Positions 1 through 11,436 of a stretch of DNA of 64,000 nucleotides are shown one piece after another. This stretch comes from Seminavis robusta (Eukaryota; Bacillariophyta; Bacillariophyceae; Naviculales; Naviculaceae). Under the pieces are notes generated by a model. That model was not told the DNA's origin, did not search any database, and saw only the letters and a program-made list of their open reading frames with translations. The translations under genes were made by a program, and so were the position numbers. How positions within the stretch are numbered: position 1 is the stretch's first letter; every line of letters begins with the position of its first letter. The stretch lies in assembly GCA_903772945.1 (NCBI GenBank), contig CAICTM010000186.1, forward strand, positions 31,655 to 95,654. The letters are read 5' to 3'.

Positions 1-118
1 TCAACCCCTTTAATGCTATTTCCTATTTCCTATTTCCTATTTCCTATTTTCTATTTTCTATTTCCTATTTCCTATTTCCTATTTCCTATTTTCTATTTCC
101 TATTTCCTATTTCCTATT
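1..118. repeat. (TTTCCTA)n microsatellite
   Basis: Tandem 7-bp unit TTTCCTA/TTTTCTA repeated about 15 times at the left edge of the window. A much shorter version (about 2 units) sits at the matching place in the second copy of the flanking repeat (4272-4289), so the array has changed length since the copies separated. Confidence 0.9.
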
Positions 119-535
119 CCGGTGAAGCCAAAGTATAAGGATAGAGATAGTCATAAGCCAACAAAACTGAACATTGATGATTCAATACAAGTTAGGGGTA
201 GGAATAAATCATTAGTATTTAAGGTTAGTGCAATCAGCACAACAGCACAATAAGCCAGCAGGAGTTGTAAAGGTTAGAGTTACAATAAGGGAATGGCAGC
301 TGGTAAATTATAGAGTAGCGGGCGGCAACACACGACGTAGTCCGTAGTCGGGTGTTGTCGCCAGGGCTAGCTTAAAAGAAGGTTGCAATGAGGGAATGAA
401 TGATACCGGGCGGCAACACACGACGTAGTCGGGTGTTGTCGCCAGGGCTGACTTGAAAGATGGGTGCAATCTCGAACATGATCCTCCTTCTTCTATCTGT
501 CTTTCTGCCGAGGTATCGCAGCTCCCGCTGACTTA
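10..535 (+). repeat. 0.43 kb direct repeat, copy 1
   Basis: Starts TTAATGCTATTTCC, ends GACTTATT, and recurs in the same orientation at 4269-4706 with only a few differences. Inside are two imperfect hairpins (about 321-352 and 408-443) whose arms read GGCGGCAACAC and GTGTTGTCGCC. No coding capacity is convincing. The two copies exactly bracket an element with inverted termini. They could be an older tandem repeat, or long outer termini of a composite element. Confidence 0.85.
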
Positions 536-3500
536 TTAAGGTGGTGGAACCCAGGATGTAAGCCAGCTTTAGTCTGCGAAAAATAGTGACGTTCGAAACA
601 TAAGATCTTTTGCATATGTACGGAATTTGGAATTTCGATGGGTGGTAATATTCTAAAACTCGCCGGATTCTTGGTCTAGCTTCGCGCACCTCTGTGCATA
701 AGTCTTTCGATTGTATGTAGCATGAATGAAATCCGTTAGAGCAGGCCGAGTCGTCATTTTGGAGCCAAATCTTCAACTCGTTGGACCCTGCACAACTCGT
801 CAGAATGAAGAAGCTTCACTCAGCGCACATTAGTTAGCGGCAATTCAACATCTGCGTTTCGCCTGAAGATATCACTATGACAACTCCCACACAACGCACC
901 AAATGGAAGCCATCAGCTAGCAGTGAAATAGCAAAGCTTAGTGCAAGTGGCACTGGTTGGAATAAGCTGGCTGGAGTAAACGAATGTGTTCCTAGCACTG
1001 GAAGGACGACTCGAAATGCCAACAGCGGTACCAACAAACATGGGAAGAGACTCCTGTTTCAGGACGATATTGTAGCAGACGAGGTTGCAACCGAAGGAGC
1101 AACTACAGCTGAAGAAGAAGAGGCTAGCCACCGAAGAAGACGACGACAATGAACTCACCGTCACTGATTCAATACCAAAGCCGCAAGCCGCCTCCTTTTG
1201 GAGACGACTCAACTTGAAAAGCTAGTTGCGATTTTGCCAAATGCCCTCATTGCATTTGACGACAAGCCAATGCCATTGATAATGAACGTGCACAACTGCG
1301 GCATTGTTTCACAAGTGCGACTGAGATGTGCGAACGAAGAATGTGATTACGTCTACGAATTACCAATTCCGGCAAAGACAACAATGCATACCGACGACAA
1401 GAAATACGAGAGAAGCACCGATTATCAGCTCAATCTATTATTCGTCCTTGGGAACCTTGCGAATGGTGACGGTGGAGTAGAAGCCGGCAAATTGCTTGGA
1501 TTGATGGGGCTACCGAATGATACCACAATGGCGGGCAAAACGTTTCCCACCATAGAGCGAAGGATTGGCCATATCTTGCGCGAATTGAGGGACGAAATCC
1601 TGATGGAAAATCTGGACGAGGAAGTCAGACGATCAACCACGGAAGAACATTATTTGGCGTGGAAGATGTCAATCCCAGAGCAGCATAAGGACCATCCCGT
1701 CAAGATCAAATTGAAGGGATCGTACGACGGCGCTTGGCAGCAGAAAGGATCCGGCCTTCTCTACAATTCATCGTCTGGCCACGGTAGTTTGGTTGGTGCC
1801 ATGACCCGAAAGGTTGTTGCGTTCGGTCAAAAGAGCAAGAAGTGCGGCACATGCGAACGGCATGAAAAGGATCACCCTGATGCCGATACTCGTCCTGATT
1901 ATCCAGAGCACTATTGTCCCCGCAACCACGATCCAAACGATTCTTCTGGTGCCATGGAAGCGGCTTTGGCCTTGGAAATCGTGACTGATCTATACGACAA
2001 TAAAGGCATTATTGTAGAGCTCCTTTGCTGCGACGACGACTCGTCCATTCGAGCTGATTTGAAGTGGTTAAACAAAGACTATCTTATCAACAACAACACT
2101 ACCGTTCTACCGCAGGTTCCCAAGACGAAAAGGAAAGAATAAGGGTGAGCTTCAAGACCGCCCCGACAAAGGGAAATTACCCGGCCATATTCCCGAGCCC
2201 AAATTTTGTGCTGATCCCAACCACCGCCGCAAACAGTTGACCGGGAACTATTCGTTGGATTTGGCCAAGGTTGCCGACAAGAAGACAATGACGAGGTTGG
2301 ATTCCATTCATCTTGGCAAGAATTACGGTTACATGGCCCGCACACTCAAAGACCGGGATGAATCCGAATTTGTTGACGTTGCTTGGGCCTGTTTGGAGCA
2401 CCATTTTGATTCGCACGACAAATGCGGTGATTGGTGCGCTCGCTGCAAGGCAACGGAAGCTGAGCAACTTGCTAGCAAGAAGTACTACCGCGACAAGAAA
2501 GAAGATGCGGAACTGTACGAGCTGCTAAAGAAGAAAATGGGGCGCTACTGTGAACTTGAGCGACTGAGAGAGATTGCCCACGGCTTGGACACGAATGCAA
2601 ACGAGTCATTCAACAGCGTCTGTACCTGGTTCGCACCCAAGAACAAAGTCTTTTCCGGGTCCTGTTCGCTAGCCAACCGTCTTGCCTTGGCCATCGGCAT
2701 CGTCTCCCTTGGATATGTCGACTTTTTCAACCGTCTATTTGTCAAGCTCGGCATTGACATGACTCCACACGTCCAGCATTACCTGACGTTCCGACAGGAT
2801 GCTAGGCAGAAACGATTGGACCGGCTGAAGACTCCAGAGTACAAAAAATACCGGGCAGAAAAGAAGAACGAGAGGATCCGTATTGAAACCATTGCCACGA
2901 AGAAGTCATGGGCGAAACGACACAAATGCTACCGCCCGGGCATGAATTTGGATCTTCCGCAAGAGCAGCTTCCTGCTGAGGCGGCACGGATCGATGCGAG
3001 AATGCCGCAAAACGGCCTGCAAAGAAGAGGAAAACGACAAAGACGACAACTAGCAAAGGAAAGTTTTGCCCGTTCTGCGGTAACAAGGGGCATGTTTCGA
3101 CCAAATCCAAGAGCTGCCTCAAGATAGGCGATTCCAAGGCTGAATTGCTGTTCGATAGGTTGACTGGGAAGCTACTATCAGAGCTGGCTGCCAGCACTCC
3201 AATTGCAGCTTCTATTCCAGGTGCTAGTGCTTCTAGCCAGGCAGCTAGCATCCCAGAAGCTGAAATTGAGGAGGAGTAAGCCCAGAGGAAACAGCTCAAG
3301 ATTTGGCTAAAATGGTGGAGGATGGAACCAACGATTTGGCTGATTTGGAGTGCATTCCCTTCGATGCACTTGATGGAGACAATGAGGAAGACAATGTCGG
3401 AGCCCTTGATGATGACAGTGACAGTGATGCTGGCAGCAATGCCATCTAAAGTGAAATAGCTAGCTAGCTATCTTTGTTCGTAATGAAGCTTGTTGCCACG

Positions 3501-4272
3501 ACGTACTCTAGAGTAGTTTGTCGACTGTTGATGCCGTACGGAGCGAGCGAACGTAAAGAGATGTTTCCTTCAACTTTCAACATACATGTCTAATAGATAT
3601 GAACTCACATAATTGTTCGAAATTCTTGGCCGTTGTAAAAGGTTCAAAATTTGACACTCACAATTTCAAGCTGCACGGTGACTGGCTGGCGACTGGCTGG
3701 CGATCCATATAGTAAAATAGTACAAAAAACACGTTTTGTGCCTGTTCGCCGGATTTCGAATTCGGTCAACAAAAGAAAGCAGGATTCCTCCCGTTGCTGA
3801 GGAACAAGCAAAACTGCTATCAGGTCGAAAAATCGACTGTGTGTGTTAGAGACCTCATTCTCTTGGCGCCTGCTCAATATAAAGCCCTACAACCAAACGT
3901 TTATCTCTTCCTTATAGTGTAAGGAAGAGAGTAGTAGCTGGTTGCGGGGCCATAGCACCAGCGGGCAACAAGATTTATCGGCTAGAAAGCAGCGATCGAA
4001 AGTTTCGATTGCCTTCTGTCGCTCCAAGATAACAGAAAGGTGGACCGGAATAATGGCTGTTCTTCCGCCATACAATGCTCGATACTACTATTACACAGAC
4101 GTCCTGCATTGATAGAGGTTGAATCGACGAACTATCCATCGATTACAGCTCACCTTTAGCAGCAGCTGGTGTTGGATCGATTGTTTGTTGTTTTACTAGA
4201 TCTCTCGCGATGAAATTGGTGCGAATATTAACAGCTTAAAGCTGGCTTACATCCTGGGTTTGACCACCTTAA
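536..4272 (+). mobile_element. Decayed Mutator-like DNA transposon with TIRs
   Basis: The left end (536-575) and the right end (about 4236-4272, reverse strand) form an inverted repeat of about 36 bp with two mismatches; a shared core is CCCAGGATGTAAGCCAGCTT. TTAA lies at both outer edges (536-539 and 4269-4272), as GGTGGT inward after TTAA on each side. The interior carries one transposase pseudogene (877-3449). The 3450-4235 tail and the 576-876 leader show no gene. TIR plus a Mutator-type DDE enzyme supports a cut-and-paste element. TTAA is not the usual 8-11 bp Mutator target duplication, so exact boundaries and superfamily are open. Confidence 0.75.
877..3449 (+). pseudogene. Mutator-like DDE transposase with C-terminal zinc knuckle (frameshifted)
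   Basis: The reading frame is broken at least four or five times. An ATG at 877 opens an acidic/basic N-terminal part ending near 1145. Frame 1 from about 1205 to 2110 holds the first catalytic block 'SYDGAWQQKGSG' and then 'CCDDDSS'. Frame 2 from about 2110 to 3000 holds the third block 'TNANESFNSVCTWFAPKNK', with the acidic residue in NES. Frame 1 again from about 3005 to 3276 holds a CCHC-like knuckle (CPFCGNKGH then C). An acidic tail ends at 3447-3449. The DGxWQ...DxD...NES order is that of the Mutator-like transposase domain found in many animal and algal elements. The changes look like single-base losses or gains (for example near the A-run at 2125), so it is probably inactive. Introns could explain some of the breaks, but I see no good splice sites. 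Confidence 0.75.
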
Positions 4273-4706
4273 TGCTATTTCCTATTTCCTATTCCGGTGA
4301 AGCCAAAGTATAAGGATAGAGATAGTCATAAGCCAACAAAACTGAACATTGATGGTTCAATACAAGTTAGGGGTAGGAATAAATCATTAATATTTAAGGT
4401 TAGTGCAATCAGCACAACAGCACAATAAGCCAGCAGGAGCTGTAAGGTTAGAGTTACAATAAGGGAATGGCAGCTGGTAAATTATAGAGTAGCGGGCGGC
4501 AATACACGACGTAGTCGGGTGTTGTCGCCAGGGCTAGCTTAATAAAAAGAAGGTTGCAATGAGGGAATGAATGATACCGGGCGGCAACACACGACGTAGT
4601 CGGGTGTTGTCGCCAGGGCTGGCTTGAAAGATGGGTGCAATCTCGAACATGATCCTCCTTCTTCTATCTGTCTTTCTGCCGAGGTATCGCAGCTCCCGCT
4701 GACTTA
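4269..4706 (+). repeat. 0.43 kb direct repeat, copy 2
   Basis: Near-identical to 10-535 but with a shorter TTTCCTA array. It ends at GACTTATT; to its right the sequence goes into unrelated DNA instead of the inverted terminus seen after copy 1. Confidence 0.85.
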
Positions 4707-5529
4707 TTTTATTTGGAGTTACTTGCATTCAGACCGAAGTACTGTATGGTCACGTCAAATTTGGGAACTCAACGGCCGGTCTGCCTATTGATAGTAGGAG
4801 GGAGAAGCAGCAGACGAAAACTTTTACGGAAGGACTCGACTCAGTCACTCGACTCGTCACTCCAGTAATATAATATAATGCACATGTGACTACAGTCGTG
4901 ACTTCTGTACTGTCGTCGCATTGGTGCCATAGCGAACTAGTAACTTCTTCTAGCTTGTCCGACAGTTTTTTTTTCTGGCCAGCCAGCTTGGACCAATGCA
5001 TGCATGCACCAGCTCAATGCTCAGATATCCGTTTACTTCGGCATCATTACGGCATCACAGCATCTTCTGGTTCTCCTCTTTTACTGTACCCTACTACCTA
5101 CCGCAATAGTCACGAAAGACCCATGCTTCGTGAATCAAACGGTCCATTCCAACCCTCTTCCACGGTGTTTAGTACGGTACTATACTTGTCCATAGGGTTG
5201 TCACGAAAGGACCATGCTTCGTGAATCGAATTGAATCGAATCGAATCTTCAATCGAGTGATGAATCGAATTGAATCGAATTTTTTAGAATCAAACGGACC
5301 CTCTATCCAACGGTTTGTGGAGAGCCGACCACGTACCGGTACAGTCGTACCAAACCAATGCCGCCAATGGATTAGACACCTTCCCACTCCACCTTATTGT
5401 CTCAGTTGTGGACGCACCAACTTCCTAGCTAGCTAGTAGTCCAAGTTGCTGGACTGCTGCAGGTGCTACCATTCATCATTGCACTCGGATCATCACCTTT
5501 TTATTGTTGAGCCACAGTCCAGCAGAAGA
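4707..5529. other. Intergenic region upstream of MPDU1
   Basis: No gene seen. It contains a short direct repeat around CCATGCTTCGTGAATC (about 5123 and 5212) and AATCGAATTG-rich simple sequence at 5222-5285. The start codon of the next gene follows at 5530, so the promoter should lie here; no specific site is recognised. Confidence 0.5.
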
Positions 5530-6585
5530 ATGATCTCATTATCCTCCCTCCCTCTGGTGACACCCTTGGCGCGATGGATGTGGACGCTGGATGCCGAGGA
5601 CTCCACAACAACAACAGCAGCAGCAGAAGACTTGTATGTGACGTGTCTCCATCAAGTCGAAACGTTGGCAGTGTACGATTTTGCCACCAAAGGATGTCTG
5701 AGTGTGGCAGCGTCGCGCATCCTGGGGATTGGGATCATTGTGGCCGCTTGCTTCAACAAGGCTCCCACGCTCATGAATATGCTCGAAGCACAATCCGCCG
5801 AAGGATTCTCTCCCATGAGTCTCTACACGGAAGTCTTTTACTACATCAATTCCAGTATTTACAGTGTACAATTGGGGTATCCGTTCACGGCGGTAAGTTA
5901 GTTTTGACGAAACAAGCAAACAAAATGTTGCAGTACTCTGTGGGGTATACATCTATCTCATCTATCTTACCTTACCGGTATCTATGTTATCATGTTCTGC
6001 ATGCAGTACGGTGAAAACCTGGTATTACTGATCCAAACCATGGTCCAAGTGGTTCTCATGTGGAAGTTTTCCAAAACCAGTCCCCGCGAACAAGCCATTG
6101 CCACCCTGCTGGGCGTTGTCTATTCGGCCGCCTGTTGCTTTTTGCCGCAGGGATACCGGTATCTTTTGCACGCCATGAACGACGTCATTATCATTTACTC
6201 GGGAGGATTGCAAGTCATGGAAACGTACCGGGTCAAACACACGGGGGCGCAATCCATTGTCACGACCAGTATGAACTTGGCGGGAGAATTGCTCCGGATT
6301 TTTACCACGTTTGAAGAAGCCCAGGGAGATTGGAACATGATACTCAATTTTGCATTTTGTGCCAGTATCAGTGTCATGATGTTTAGTCAGTACTGGTGGT
6401 ATCAAGCCAATACCGACAAATTTTACAAGCAACAACAACCGCAACGTCAAGCAGCACTCAAGACGCCGTCGGACGAACAGAGTAATAATGGACACGCATC
6501 GATCCACATTATGAATTCTGCAAGTAATGGAAGTCACGACAATATGCAACCTCCGGAGAGCCTCAAAGATCTCAAGTCAGAGTAA
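5530..6585 (+). CDS. MPDU1: MPDU1-like PQ-loop membrane protein
   Basis: Two exons, 5530-5892 and 6007-6585, joined by a 114-nt GTAAGT...CAG intron, give 313 residues. Homologues of mannose-P-dolichol utilization defect 1 are ER multi-pass proteins needed for use of dolichol-linked mannose and glucose in N-glycan and GPI precursor synthesis. PQ-loop 1 is at about 65-100 ('KAPTLMNMLEAQSAEGFS') and PQ-loop 2 at about 183-216 ('GGLQVMETYRVKHTGAQS', then 'NLAGELLRIFTT'). The splice joins PFTA to YGENLVLLIQ, the usual uninterrupted family motif, which supports the intron. ATG 5530 is preferred because upstream in-frame codons lack an ATG. The tail after about residue 255 is Gln/Ser/Asn-rich and not conserved. 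Confidence 0.88.
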
Positions 6586-7519
6586 GTCATGTACGTTGCT
6601 TGCTGCTGTTTACCGCAGGGAGACCGTCGGCTGGCTTTTTTCAAACGACACATATTTTCTCTCATCTCTGGAGGATTCTATACATTCGTACGTACGTACA
6701 CTGGCTGGATGATTCGATTCGATTCAACATACATCTAGAGCCCCACCCAAGGTGCTGGAGGACAGGTTCAGTAGATCACCGCTCAAGATTGACGACAAAT
6801 TTGAGTAGAAACCAGCCAACTGGCTGCACTCAACCTTTACGACCGTAGCCTACTGTCCGTAGCTACTGTAACGCCGGATTGTCCGCACAGGACGAACGGC
6901 AACGATAGGGATTCCAGTAATATAATACTAGTAATAAGCTCATCTTGAACCGAAAACCATACCCTACCTCTAGAGCTAGCCAGATGGCTTGCAGAGCTCC
7001 CGTCTCGACGATAAGCCGTAAAATCAAGTTTTTAAAGAACCCTCCTCACAAATCTAGCTAGATAGCTATTCCGGGCAAAGCAAATGCCAAACACGAAACT
7101 TGGATGTTTGGAATGCATAATGCATGTCTCACATCGACGGAGAGGGGCTACGATACACTAAGATTCTTCGAACGGGAATAACTAACTGAACCCCACACAC
7201 TACAGAGATTTATCCTTTGAGGGCTTGTGACGAATCGAATCCAGCAGCACCCCTCGGTAGGACCCGTGCTATTTGAAGTTGTCTTTATGATTCGAGAAAA
7301 GGATCAGCTCCGCACAAAGGCGGCTGTCATCCTGAACCTTTGCCGGGGCAGAAAGGCAGAAAGTGGGAAGACGGTCTTCAAGCCAGCTACCGTACCGTAA
7401 ATGGATTCAGTCTCACTGCCTTAGTCTAGTTTAGTAGAGAAGGGATGGATTGCCTATCTATCATAGTAGGCAAAACGCTGAGCTTGATGTCATTCATTGG
7501 CTGGTGGCAGCCTAGAATG
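6586..7519. other. Intergenic region, no gene recognised
   Basis: Short open frames only, with no family motif and no codon pattern like the neighbours. Small repeats such as CGTACGTAC (about 6688) and TAGCTAGC-type words are scattered through it. I see no tRNA or other RNA gene. Confidence 0.4.
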
Positions 7520-7521
7520 CT

Positions 7522-7765
7522 GCCATCACTATGCTCTTTCTTGATCTAGCTTGGTCACTGGTGGCGGTGACATCATACACCAAATTGGAAAGGGCGTATG
7601 CATCATTCTTTGAGCGAGCACAAGCAACCTTGACATGTCTACTCCAATAACGCCCTCACCGAGAAGTACAGTATCAAGAATCCTTCTTGGCCATGTCTGG
7701 ACTTGGCTGGGTACTACGGTAGCTACGGTACGGTAGGGAGCCCTGACAGCCTGGAAGCTCACCTT
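7522..7765 (-). pseudogene. C-terminal fragment of a vWD-domain secreted protein
   Basis: On the minus strand the fragment reads 'FQAVRAP', then, after frame changes, 'VKVACARSKNDAYA' and 'VYDVTATSD'. The same order of motifs ends the longer relic at 50284-51250, so this is a second decayed copy of that gene's 3' end. The von Willebrand D region itself is not seen here. The fragment is too damaged to be functional. Confidence 0.5.
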
Positions 7766-7939
7766 TGTGATTCTACAGGTAACTAGCTAGGCTGCTGGCT
7801 AGCTTGAAAGTAAGACTTAAGTACTGTCGTCGCATTGGTGCTACCGGCCGTGCATCGAGAACGAGCCGGAATGGTTGTTGTGTTGTGCTGTACTGTGCTG
7901 TAGTTTGTCGTCTGCAACTAACTTTCTAAAGTTTCTTGG

Positions 7940-9522
7940 TCAAATGATTGCCCCCATCTTGGATTGTTGCCTCATGTCTTGTGCCGTCATGTAATGACAA
8001 ACCAAGCTACTGCTTGTACAGCGCCGTGCCGACACGTGGCGACAGAGTCCTTTGGGTCGATTGTAAATGATGGAATTCAACCAAGTCTCCAAGTTGTCGT
8101 GAGCAACGTCGGCAAAATAGGGATCCGAGGTGTGTCTGGATAAATTGTAATAGTTGACAAAGTATCCCATGGCCCTGCAGAGAAAAGAAGGGCGCAGTTC
8201 TGTTAGCAAGAGACATGTTCCGGAGCGAATCGAATCACTCAATGGCAAAAAGCAGCTACAACTTCTTACCAATCACTATGGAGACAATAGCCCGTGGAAC
8301 CATCGCTGGCCCAAGACTGGTAGTCTCGGTAGGGTTTGCTAGTGGCATATGCCTGCATGAGATCTATCAGTGCCATTGGACGTTTCTGTGGCTGCTGCTG
8401 CGGCTGCTGTTGTTCTTGGAACAGCTTGTATTCTCCAATTTGATTTTCCGCCAGTCGCTGGCAGACTGCCTTGTCCTGGTTCGAATGATCATGGCTATTA
8501 TAGGAAGCAGAAAGATGGCGACGCCCGTGTGTGCAATCGCCCAAGGGTCGTTGCAGTTTTTCCAGAGACGCCTTGTTGAGAATCAACCCGAATCCTCCAA
8601 AAGCAAATGTAAAGTTGAAGAGGTGAATGGGTGTCCGGACCAAACAGCCCGCTCGTACCAGTGGATCCTGTGGCGTGTCATCGCGATAGACTTGCGCCAG
8701 TTTGTGAATATTGAGATACGTGTCATCGTCGACAATGGCCAACAAGTCGGGGAGCGTGGCATTGTTGTTGTTGTTTTGTTGCTGTTGCTGTCCAGCACTA
8801 TACATGGTGAGTGCCTTGTACAGTCCATGAATGGGCCGTCGTTGGGCACAGAGCCATCCCACGGGAGATGCCTTCTTTTGAAGCCAGGGAATGCTGGCAA
8901 ATTGGTTGCGCATGAATCGCAAAAAGTGTGTCGATTCGGATGTATCGCCTCGTAGATTGGGTTGTCGTCCACAAAACTTGGAGATTTCAAAGACTTGCTG
9001 GTCGGTAAGGTCGCGGGAACAGTGCGGATCGGCATCGTCATCTTCGGTAGCCTGGATGAAATGACGGACATTGGGATGCGCTCCAAAGGTTGCCCGTTGT
9101 GCATCGAGTAGATCGAGTCGGGCATTGGAACCAATCGATAAAATGTCAATGACAAAGGACGACGACAGAGCTGCTGGTTGTTCTGGTGGTGTGCCAGGTG
9201 TACTACCACTGATGGTGGATTGTGCATCACTCGTATCGCTCGTCGTCATTCCCCATTGCGATGCCAATTCCAGTGGAAGCGTCGATTCCCAATCGATATC
9301 CCAAAAGCCCACATCTTCCATCTGCGGTAACTTTCGTCGTTGTGTATCCCCATGTGCACGTCCCCCCATTTGATAGACTACCAGCATGTATGCCGCCAAT
9401 AGAGGTATCAGGAACTCTAGTTTTCTCCTCCATCCTTTCTTGCTACTCTTGCTGTTCTTGTCTTTTTGCTGGTATCGTGGGATGCGGTGGTTCCGTCGTC
9501 GAGATCGGGGCGTCGTCGTCAT
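7940..9522 (-). CDS. Fringe-like glycosyltransferase (GT31 type), type II membrane protein
   Basis: Two exons on the minus strand, 9522-8270 and 8174-7940, with a 95-nt GTAAGA...CTGCAG intron, give 495 residues. A basic cytosolic tail is followed by a membrane anchor at about 36-52 ('LEFLIPLLAAYMLVVYQ'), as in Golgi type II enzymes. The catalytic domain has 'LAIVDDDTYLN' (DDD at 265-267, the metal/UDP-sugar site) and 'FAFGGFGLILN', typical of fringe/beta-3-glycosyltransferase folds. Exon 2 supplies the C-terminus from 'AMGYFVNYY' on; without splicing the frame stops inside the intron. ATG 9522 is the first methionine; upstream extension relies on a GTG. Poly-Gln/Asn runs interrupt the domain. 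The acceptor and donor sugar are unknown. Confidence 0.8.
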
Positions 9523-10131
9523 TGTTGCAGGTTGCTCGGAACGGAACGGTCCAGGAAGGCTTCCTTGTGATCGATGCTGGGCCGCGGATGCGTTGCGTTG
9601 TGCTTGCAAAATAGTGCTCTTGGAGGAAGGAAGAAAACAAGGAGGGCATTGTTCGCGAGGTGCTCCTGGAACACAACAGAGCTCTGAGTATGTAGACAAA
9701 ACAATGCCAGGTGCTGGCTCAGCTTGTGAGTAGAAGTAAGTGTGCTTCCAAAGATCATTGTTTGTGAAACATGCATCCAACGCGGGGCGACGGTGCAAAA
9801 TTCCGTTGAGGCCGACATTCGTTTCAACGGTCAGCATCCAACTGCCAACCTTCGATTTTCCATTCGGTGGAGCTGCACCAAAGGTGATCACAACGCATCG
9901 AAAGCAACAGTTGGCGACCACTTTTTTCTCGATACAACCGCTGGCTATCTAGCTACTATTGGCGGTGCTACTGTACGCTATTGTGTCTAGTTTACAGCCC
10001 TATGGCACACACTTCTTTGCTGTGTAGAGACAACTGTTCAACTGACCAACCCAACTCTAGCTAGCTAGAAAGAAGAGAGTTATAAGAAAGAGAATCGGTG
10101 CCAACTAACGTAAAAGCAACAATAGAACGCA
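9523..10131. promoter_or_regulatory. Divergent intergenic region between GT31 and MYB genes
   Basis: About 0.6 kb separate the two start codons, so both promoters must lie here. I see no clear TATA element or operator-like palindrome to assign to either gene. Confidence 0.4.
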
Positions 10132-11436
10132 ATGATGCAAGACAATGCTGCCATGTGGGATCATCTTGCTGCCGGTGGTCCACCAGGCCAAGCCGCCGCC
10201 CACCCACAACCGATCGTGACCATGTCCATGTTGGCGTGTGTCATGTGTGCGAATCAGTTTTCCATGTCGGGCAAACTCAGCGATCATCGAACTCCTGTCT
10301 TGGCCGTGAATCCATCGGCATCGATTGAAGGTCCCTACTGTATTGCCTGTGCGGGAAAACGAGAGGGATTGCGTTCCTTTCAAATTGACGAAGCTCGCGT
10401 CGCATTGGTCAAGTTGATGCATCAGCAATTGTCCACGGGAGCGGCATATGCTTATGCGGCGTTGCATCATCAACAAGCAGCACAGCAACAGCAATGTGGT
10501 CTAGACAACAACAATACCAGCAATACGAATACTGGCATGCCTCCTTACAACAATAGCAACCACAATGGCAGTGGATCCTCCTGTGGCAGTGGAAACACCA
10601 ACAACCACAATGGCCATGCTCCATACAACACCTATCAGCAGCAACAACAACAGCAAGCCAAACAAGATGCTCCTGGTTTACTACGAGTAGCCTCAGAACC
10701 ACCGGGTCAACAACTCCATGCCAACAGCAATCTCTTTTCCATGGCCCTTCCTCAGGAACAACAACAGCAGCAGCACAACCATAACAACAAGCATAACAAC
10801 AACAACAACAAGACATGGTACAGCAAACCCACTACCAATCATCACAATCATCACAACCACACCAGTAACAAACGCCAAAAAGTCAATCCATCCAACTATG
10901 TCAAGACGACCTGGTCGGACGAAGAAGATCGCATTCTCATTCAAGCCGTCACGACATCGCCGGAACAACCGTTTACCCGGTGGTCCGATTTGGCCAATTT
11001 ACTGCCCGGTCGCATTGGAAAACAGATTCGCGATCGATGGCTCAATCATCTCGATCCCAAAATTGATCGATCGCCCTTTACCAAAGATGAAGACTACAAA
11101 CTCTACATGGCATTCAAAAAACACGGCAAACGATGGGTCGAAATCTCCACCAAGTACTTTGACAGTAAACGCTCTGAAAATCATATCAAGAATCGATGGT
11201 ACAGTGCGGCATTCAAAAAGTTTGTCAAGGCGGAATGGGGGGAAGATCCATTCAATAATAGTAGTACAACGACGACGACCACTGCAACGACTACGACCAA
11301 AAAGGGAAAGGAGGAAGCAATCATCGCCAACGCCAGTACTAGCAGTAGTAAGCAAGAACCACCAGGGGCCGAAGAACGACAGGATCAAAGCAGTGAGTTG
11401 TTGTTTCTCGAAGAGAAAAAGGAAGCGTCCAACTAG
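10132..11436 (+). CDS. R2R3-type MYB transcription factor with N-terminal CxxC pairs
   Basis: Intronless, 434 residues. Two MYB repeats lie at about 260-306 ('TTWSDEEDRILIQA' to 'IRDRWLNHL') and 315-362 ('SPFTKDEDYKLYMAF' to 'HIKNRWYSAAF'). The second-helix pattern and the NRWY end mark a DNA-binding two-repeat MYB. Between residues 110 and 245 is a Gln/Asn/His-rich linker. Ahead of it are two cysteine pairs, C36-x2-C39 and C70-x2-C73, which could bind zinc; I do not know this as a named domain. The C-terminus is Thr/Ser-rich and acidic. It should act in the nucleus; target genes cannot be inferred. The start ATG is followed at once by a second ATG. Confidence 0.87.
   Translation: MMQDNAAMWDHLAAGGPPGQAAAHPQPIVTMSMLACVMCANQFSMSGKLSDHRTPVLAVNPSASIEGPYCIACAGKREGLRSFQIDEARVALVKLMHQQLSTGAAYAYAALHHQQAAQQQQCGLDNNNTSNTNTGMPPYNNSNHNGSGSSCGSGNTNNHNGHAPYNTYQQQQQQQAKQDAPGLLRVASEPPGQQLHANSNLFSMALPQEQQQQQHNHNNKHNNNNNKTWYSKPTTNHHNHHNHTSNKRQKVNPSNYVKTTWSDEEDRILIQAVTTSPEQPFTRWSDLANLLPGRIGKQIRDRWLNHLDPKIDRSPFTKDEDYKLYMAFKKHGKRWVEISTKYFDSKRSENHIKNRWYSAAFKKFVKAEWGEDPFNNSSTTTTTTATTTTKKGKEEAIIANASTSSSKQEPPGAEERQDQSSELLFLEEKKEASN

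Noticed and set aside
5446-5529. N-terminal extension of the MPDU1 gene
   Set aside because: It depends on a TTG start; ATG 5530 gives a protein matching family length.
8215-8955. 246-codon plus-strand frame inside the GT31 gene
   Set aside because: Antisense shadow of the glycosyltransferase; it crosses that gene's intron and has no motif.
9523-9921. 133-residue extension of the GT31 protein
   Set aside because: It needs a GTG start and would place a long Cys-rich segment before the type II membrane anchor, which is unlike the family.
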